Origin: Duganella flavida
Lineage (GTDB): Bacteria > Pseudomonadota > Gammaproteobacteria > Burkholderiales > Burkholderiaceae_D
Reading direction: 5' to 3'
NCBI RefSeq assembly: GCF_009857445.1
Contig: NZ_WWCN01000011.1
Coordinates: 124,001-188,000, forward strand
DNA length: 64,000 nt
The notes beneath the pieces were generated by a model. It worked only from the letters and a program-made list of their open reading frames with translations. It had not been told where the DNA came from and did not search any database. Each line of letters opens with the position of its first letter. The first letter of the stretch is position 1. A program made the translations under genes and the position numbers. Shown piece by piece: positions 60,151 through 64,000 of this stretch.

Positions 60151-60933
60151 ATGCGCGGCGTGACCTTAACCTATCTCCAACGTATCTCCCGCGCGCCCGC
60201 CGTGCGGGCCATGCTGATCCAGTGCGGCGCCATGCCGCTCACGCTGGCCATCATTTATGTGATGGCCAGTTTTCGTTATCCCGTCGATTACCTGACTGTG
60301 GCCGTGGTGCAGGGCCTGCTGGCCGCGTTCCTGACCTGGAAGCTGGCGCTGGCCGGCTGGTGGCGCGCCATCCAGCTGCTGTTTCCGCTGGCAGTGCTGA
60401 CCGCGCTGGCGCTGCAGCTGCCATCGTGGCTGTTCGGCGCAGCGTTCTTGCTGCTGCTGGGCTGGTACTGGTCGACCTTCCGCACCCAAGTGCCGTATTA
60501 CCCATCCGGCCCGGCCGTGTGGGATGCGGTGCGCCAGCTGCTGCCGGCCGATCGTCCGCCGCGCGTGATCGACATTGGCAGCGGCCTCGGCGGCTTGGTC
60601 ATGTATCTGTCGCGCACGCGGCCGGATGCGGTAGTGGCGGGCATCGAGCTGGCGCCGCTGCCGTTCTTATATAGCTGGCTGCGCGCCAAACTGGCCGGCG
60701 GCCGCGCCCAATTCCTGCTTGGTGATTACGAAAAACTGGACTTCAGCCGCTACGATCTGGTGTTCGCCTACTTGTCCCCAGCGGCCATGCCTGGCCTGTG
60801 GCGCAAGGTCTCCGCCGAAATGCGCCCCGGAGCTATGCTGGCGAGCTATGAATTTATCGTCCCGGAAAGATCACCCGATCGCATCGTGCATGCGACAGAG
60901 GGCGACGTTCCACTCTACATATGGTACTTTTAA
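60151..60933 (+). CDS. Membrane-anchored SAM-dependent methyltransferase
   Basis: 260 residues. Three hydrophobic segments fill the N-terminal part (about 25-45, 48-68 and 73-110). A class I methyltransferase domain follows, with SAM-binding motif VIDIGSGLGGLVMYLSR (about 145-161) and the acidic loop AGIELAPLPF. The ATG is one base after the flhC stop and has no ribosome-binding site of its own beyond flhC sequence, so it is translationally coupled to flhC. A membrane methyltransferase in the flhDC transcript suggests modification of an envelope or flagellar component, but the substrate is unknown. Confidence 0.78.
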   Translation: MRGVTLTYLQRISRAPAVRAMLIQCGAMPLTLAIIYVMASFRYPVDYLTVAVVQGLLAAFLTWKLALAGWWRAIQLLFPLAVLTALALQLPSWLFGAAFLLLLGWYWSTFRTQVPYYPSGPAVWDAVRQLLPADRPPRVIDIGSGLGGLVMYLSRTRPDAVVAGIELAPLPFLYSWLRAKLAGGRAQFLLGDYEKLDFSRYDLVFAYLSPAAMPGLWRKVSAEMRPGAMLASYEFIVPERSPDRIVHATEGDVPLYIWYF

Positions 60934-61005
60934 GCATCATTTGACGTTATTCTCTTGCCCGCTTACCCCTACTCAGGATATTGTAGTTCTATATGTAAAT
61001 TATTT

Positions 61006-61043
61006 AAAAACCGGCCCCGCTCAGACACAATTCGGCCGGTTTT
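61006..61043 (+). terminator. Hairpin in front of motA (terminator or leader structure)
   Basis: AAAACCGGCC (61007-61016) pairs exactly with GGCCGGTTTT (61034-61043) across a 17-nt loop. The A-run before and T-run after the stem give it the look of a bidirectional intrinsic terminator. It lies 73 bp past the methyltransferase stop and only 21 bp before the motA start, so it may end the flhDC transcript or form part of a motA leader. Confidence 0.6.
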
Positions 61044-61064
61044 CGCACTGGGGAGTCAGGACAC

Positions 61065-61925
61065 TTGTTAGTCATCATTGGATATGTAGTGGTCTGCGTC
61101 GGCGTGTTCGGCGGGTTTGCCATGAATGGCGGGCATCTGGCCGCGCTGATGCAGCCGCTGGAGGTGGTCATGATCGGCGGCGGCGCGCTGGGTGCTTTCC
61201 TGGTCGGTAACAACGCCAAGACCTTGAAAGCGACGCTGGCTGCGCTCCCGACCCTGTTCAAGGGCTCGCGCTACAGCAAAGATCTCTACATGGAGATGAT
61301 GTCGCTGCTGTTTGACGTGCTGTCCAAGGTGCGCAAGGAAGGCCTGATGTCGATCGAAGGCGATATCGACAGCCCCGAGCAAAGCCCGCTGTTCAGCAAA
61401 TACCCGAGCGTGCTGGAAGACCATCATATCGTTGAATTCATGACCGATTACCTGCGCCTCATGGTGTCGGGGAATATGGATGCGTTCCAGATCGAGAACC
61501 TGATGGATATCGAGATCGAGACCCACCACCACGAGGGCGCCGCGCCGGCCCACGCCATCGCCAAGCTGGGCGACGGTATGCCGGCGTTCGGTATCGTGGC
61601 GGCGGTGATGGGCGTGGTGCACACCATGGAATCGGTGGGCTTGCCGCCGGCCGAGCTGGGCATCCTGATCGCGCACGCGCTGGTCGGTACCTTCCTCGGT
61701 ATTCTGCTGGCTTACGGTTTCGTCGGCCCGCTGTCCAGCCTGCTGGAGCAAAAGCTGGATGAGTCGACCAAGATGTACCAATGCGTGAAGGTCACGCTGC
61801 TGGCCAGCCTGAACGGCTATGCACCAGCGCTGGCGGTGGAGTTTGGCCGCAAAGTGCTGTACTCGACCGAGCGTCCTACCTTTAGCGAGCTGGAAGACCA
61901 CATCAAGAAATCGAAGTCGAAGTAA
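61065..61925 (+). CDS. motA: Flagellar stator protein MotA
   Basis: 286 residues with four membrane segments. It starts MLVIIGYVVVCVGVFGGFAM, has the cytoplasmic loop with the conserved charged torque-generating region, and GILLAYGFVGPLSSLLEQK in the last helices. MotA forms the proton-driven stator ring around MotB. The only start compatible with the first helix is TTG at 61065, with AGGA/GGGGAG just upstream. motB follows by 37 bp. A hairpin sits just before the gene. Confidence 0.94.
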   Translation: MLVIIGYVVVCVGVFGGFAMNGGHLAALMQPLEVVMIGGGALGAFLVGNNAKTLKATLAALPTLFKGSRYSKDLYMEMMSLLFDVLSKVRKEGLMSIEGDIDSPEQSPLFSKYPSVLEDHHIVEFMTDYLRLMVSGNMDAFQIENLMDIEIETHHHEGAAPAHAIAKLGDGMPAFGIVAAVMGVVHTMESVGLPPAELGILIAHALVGTFLGILLAYGFVGPLSSLLEQKLDESTKMYQCVKVTLLASLNGYAPALAVEFGRKVLYSTERPTFSELEDHIKKSKSK

Positions 61926-61962
61926 GCCATGCAGCGCACTAACACCAGTTTAAGGAATCATC

Positions 61963-62916
61963 ATGGCTGAAGAGGGCTTACGGCCTATCATCGTCAAGCG
62001 CATCAAGAAAGGCGGCGGCGGACACCACGGCGGCGCCTGGAAGATTGCGTATGCCGACTTCGTGACGGCAATGATGGCCTTCTTCCTGCTGATGTGGCTG
62101 CTCGGTTCCACCACCAAGGGCGACCTCAACGGTATTTCCGAATACTTCAAGACCCCGCTGAAAGTAGCGATGGAAGGCGGCTCCGGCAGCGGCGACAGCT
62201 CGTCCATCATCAAGGGCGGCGGCAAGGACCTGACCCGCACCGACGGCCAGGTCAAGGCCAGCGACGATCCCAGCACCAAGAAAACCTTCAACCTGACCGC
62301 CGCCAAGGCCGCGATGGAAGCGGAAGAAAACCAGCGCCTGAAAGCACTCAAGGAAAAGATCGAGAACAAGATCGACGCCAACCCGCTGCTGAAGAAATAC
62401 AAGGAGCAACTGCTGCTGGACATCACCAACGATGGCCTGCGGATTCAGATCGTCGACGAGCAAAACCGCCCGATGTTCGCGCTGGCCAAGGCCGAACTGC
62501 AGTCTTACACCAAAGACATCCTGCACGAGATCGGCTTCGTGCTGAATGACGTGCCGAACCGCATCGGCCTGTCCGGCCACACCGACTCCACGCCGTATAT
62601 GAGCGAGACCGGCTATAGCAACTGGGAATTGTCGGCGGACCGCGCCAACGCCTCGCGTCGCGAGCTGATCGCCGGCGGCATGCAGGATTCCAAGGTGCTG
62701 CGCGTGGTCGGACTGGCCTCGGCCGTCAACCTCGACAAGGCTGATCCATTCAACCCGATCAACCGCCGCATCAGCATCGTGGTGATGAACAAGCGCGCCG
62801 AAGAGAGCGTGCTGCGCGACGGCCGCAAGATGGAAGTCGGCGCCGAAGACGACGCTGCACCGGCCGCTGCCGCCGCCGCGCCGGCTGCACGCTCCGGTCC
62901 GCCAGTAAGAAAATGA
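61963..62916 (+). CDS. motB: Flagellar stator protein MotB
   Basis: 317 residues. The single membrane helix (AYADFVTAMMAFFLLMWLLG, about 30-49) carries the proton-accepting Asp32, the same number as in E. coli. A plug/linker follows, then an OmpA-like peptidoglycan-binding domain (about 155-270) with GLSGHTDSTPY and LSADRANASRREL. An Ala-rich tail ends the protein. It anchors the MotA stator to the cell wall. The ribosome-binding site AAGGAA precedes the ATG. Confidence 0.95.
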   Translation: MAEEGLRPIIVKRIKKGGGGHHGGAWKIAYADFVTAMMAFFLLMWLLGSTTKGDLNGISEYFKTPLKVAMEGGSGSGDSSSIIKGGGKDLTRTDGQVKASDDPSTKKTFNLTAAKAAMEAEENQRLKALKEKIENKIDANPLLKKYKEQLLLDITNDGLRIQIVDEQNRPMFALAKAELQSYTKDILHEIGFVLNDVPNRIGLSGHTDSTPYMSETGYSNWELSADRANASRRELIAGGMQDSKVLRVVGLASAVNLDKADPFNPINRRISIVVMNKRAEESVLRDGRKMEVGAEDDAAPAAAAAAPAARSGPPVRK

Positions 62917-62954
62917 TGTACGCAAAAGCGCAAGTGAAGTAGAACGAGACTGTT

Positions 62955-63503
62955 ATGACGAGAAAAAAAATTCTGGGTTCCCACGTCAAGCGCCTGCTGT
63001 CCGGCGTGTCTGACCACGGTCGCCGTCACCTGACCGAAGTCGAGACCGACCTGATCCAGACCGGCCTGTTGCTGGAGGAAGCGATAGAAAAGCTGTCCTT
63101 CAACTTCATGGCGATCCACCAGACGGTGGAGGCGGAGCAAGCCACCATCCAGCTGCTGCTGGACGGCGGTACCGCCACTCCCGAACAACGCGCCCGGCTG
63201 GAGGCGCTGCAAGGCCAGGTGGGCAACTATGTGAATGCTGCCATCACCAGCCTGCAATTCCAGGATATGACCAGCCAGCTGCTGGACCGCACGCTCAAGC
63301 GCGTGACCGGCTTGCGCGAATTCCTCGGCACCCTGGGCGCGCATGGCTCGGAAATGCTGCCCGACAGCGACAACGAACAAATCGTTGAACTGCTGGGCAA
63401 GGTCAGCATGGCGCTGGCGATACAGAGTTTGGAACTGCGCAGCGTGTTGCGCAAAGCAGTCAGTCAGCAACACCTGGAGAGCGGCGACATCGAGCTGTTC
63501 TAA
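62955..63503 (+). CDS. CheZ-like protein, probable CheY-P phosphatase
   Basis: 182 residues, predicted almost wholly helical. It contains TSLQFQDMTSQLLDRTLKRV (about 98-117), in which D104 and Q108 match the catalytic Asp-x-x-x-Gln of CheZ (QDFQDLTGQ in E. coli). It is shorter than CheZ (about 214). The ending LESGDIELF is acidic-hydrophobic, as in the CheY-binding tail of CheZ. cheY follows directly, 37 bp later. Annotated relatives would often be called just chemotaxis protein; the phosphatase role is inferred from the motif and neighbour. Confidence 0.78.
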   Translation: MTRKKILGSHVKRLLSGVSDHGRRHLTEVETDLIQTGLLLEEAIEKLSFNFMAIHQTVEAEQATIQLLLDGGTATPEQRARLEALQGQVGNYVNAAITSLQFQDMTSQLLDRTLKRVTGLREFLGTLGAHGSEMLPDSDNEQIVELLGKVSMALAIQSLELRSVLRKAVSQQHLESGDIELF

Positions 63504-63540
63504 AACTAAATAACAATTTGATTTACGAGTGAGAATAAAG

Positions 63541-63906
63541 ATGGCTAAGACTATACTTGCGGTTGATGATTCCAGTTCCCTGCGCCAGATGGTGGCCTTC
63601 AGCCTGAAAGCGGCTGGCTATCAAGTGGTGGAAGCCGTGGACGGCCAGGACGGCCTGGAAAAAGCCAAGCTGCAGAACGTCGACATGGTGCTGACCGACC
63701 AGAATATGCCGCGCATGGACGGCCTGGAACTGATCAAGCTGCTGCGCGAACTGCCTAGCTATGCCAAGACTCCCATCCTGATGCTGACCACGGAATCGTC
63801 CGACGAGATGAAAGCCAAGGGCCGCGCCGCCGGCGCCAATGGCTGGCTGGTCAAGCCTTTCGATCCACAGCGGCTGATCGAGGTCGTGAAAAAGGTGATT
63901 GGTTGA
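63541..63906 (+). CDS. cheY: Chemotaxis response regulator CheY
   Basis: 121 residues, a single receiver domain. D9/D10 bind magnesium, D53 (MVLTDQNMPRMDG) is phosphorylated, T83 (LMLTTE) and K105 (LVKPFDPQR) complete the switch. Trp102 takes the usual aromatic (Tyr/Phe) position. Phospho-CheY binds the flagellar switch. It lies between the CheZ-like gene and cheA, with 56 bp before cheA. Confidence 0.93.
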   Translation: MAKTILAVDDSSSLRQMVAFSLKAAGYQVVEAVDGQDGLEKAKLQNVDMVLTDQNMPRMDGLELIKLLRELPSYAKTPILMLTTESSDEMKAKGRAAGANGWLVKPFDPQRLIEVVKKVIG

Positions 63907-63962
63907 TCTAGAGAGCGCGCAATGATGCTGACCGTACATAGCGTACCGATTGGAGTATCACC

Positions 63963-64000
63963 ATGACCATCGATATAAGCCAGTTTTACCAGGTCTTTTT
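63963..64000 (+). CDS. cheA: Chemotaxis kinase CheA (first codons only)
   Basis: The last 38 bases read MTIDISQFYQVF, the usual N-terminus of betaproteobacterial CheA (start of the Hpt domain). TTGGAG lies 10 bp before the ATG. The rest is outside the window. The order motA-motB-cheZ-like-cheY-cheA fits a chemotaxis operon, which supports the call despite the short length. Confidence 0.75.
   Translation, partial: MTIDISQFYQVF

Overview
The window is a contiguous stretch of bacterial chromosome with high G+C, dense coding and short intergenic gaps. Gene content points to a motile betaproteobacterium of the Oxalobacteraceae (Massilia/Duganella/Janthinobacterium group). The evidence is FlhDC-type flagellar control next to motAB and che genes, a dap gene cluster containing pilU, a PEP-CTERM protein, an FMN riboswitch on a monofunctional ribB, and many LysR regulators with divergent partners. 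The genus is inferred; no rRNA, tRNA, integrase, intact insertion sequence or CRISPR array was seen.

Layout. 1-2.2 kb: the 3' side of an ompR-envZ pair and a small secreted protein. 2.4-6.3 kb: two tandem FapA-like (DUF342) genes. 6.3-9 kb: a LysR/TauE pair, arfB and an orphan cheW-like gene. 9-18.7 kb: a mostly minus-strand housekeeping block (yheS, prmB, dapE, an ArsC/Spx-like gene, pilU, dapD, dapC), interrupted by a LysR gene, a wrecked polysaccharide deacetylase gene and a short-chain dehydrogenase. 18.7-32.9 kb: accessory metabolism and transport (DUF4153 protein, D-tartrate dehydratase with its LysR, M19 dipeptidase, DEAD-box helicase, GlxA-like regulator, isochorismatase-like hydrolase, SUI1 protein, nucleoside hydrolase, an MlaE/MCE/lipoprotein set without its ATPase, LysR/MFS pair). 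32.9-40.9 kb: FMN-riboswitch ribB, M16 protease, VOC protein, P450 and small secreted proteins. 41-45.7 kb: an operon of alkyl-DHAP-synthase-like flavoprotein, glpD and FGGY kinase. 45.7-58.7 kb: a diguanylate cyclase, ridA with an aminotransferase, a MocR/EamA pair, htpG, a CocE-type hydrolase, a CHRD/PEP-CTERM protein and kynU-kynA. 58.7-64 kb: flhDC, a membrane-anchored methyltransferase, motAB, a CheZ-like gene, cheY and the first codons of cheA.

The most interesting signals are not protein families. (1) Two tandem FliA (sigma-28)-type promoters, 109 bp apart, point into flhDC, the gene normally at the top of the flagellar hierarchy, with a perfect 19-bp palindrome downstream. (2) The word CTGTACTGG is repeated through an EamA transporter gene and its promoter next to a divergent MocR regulator, apparently written into the codon choice (GTA-CTG for Val-Leu). 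(3) The deacetylase gene keeps only its two ends, in different frames. (4) Two REP-like palindromes sit exactly at gene ends, one supplying a stop codon and one a ribosome-binding site. (5) OmpR-like 10-bp direct repeats lie in front of ompR.
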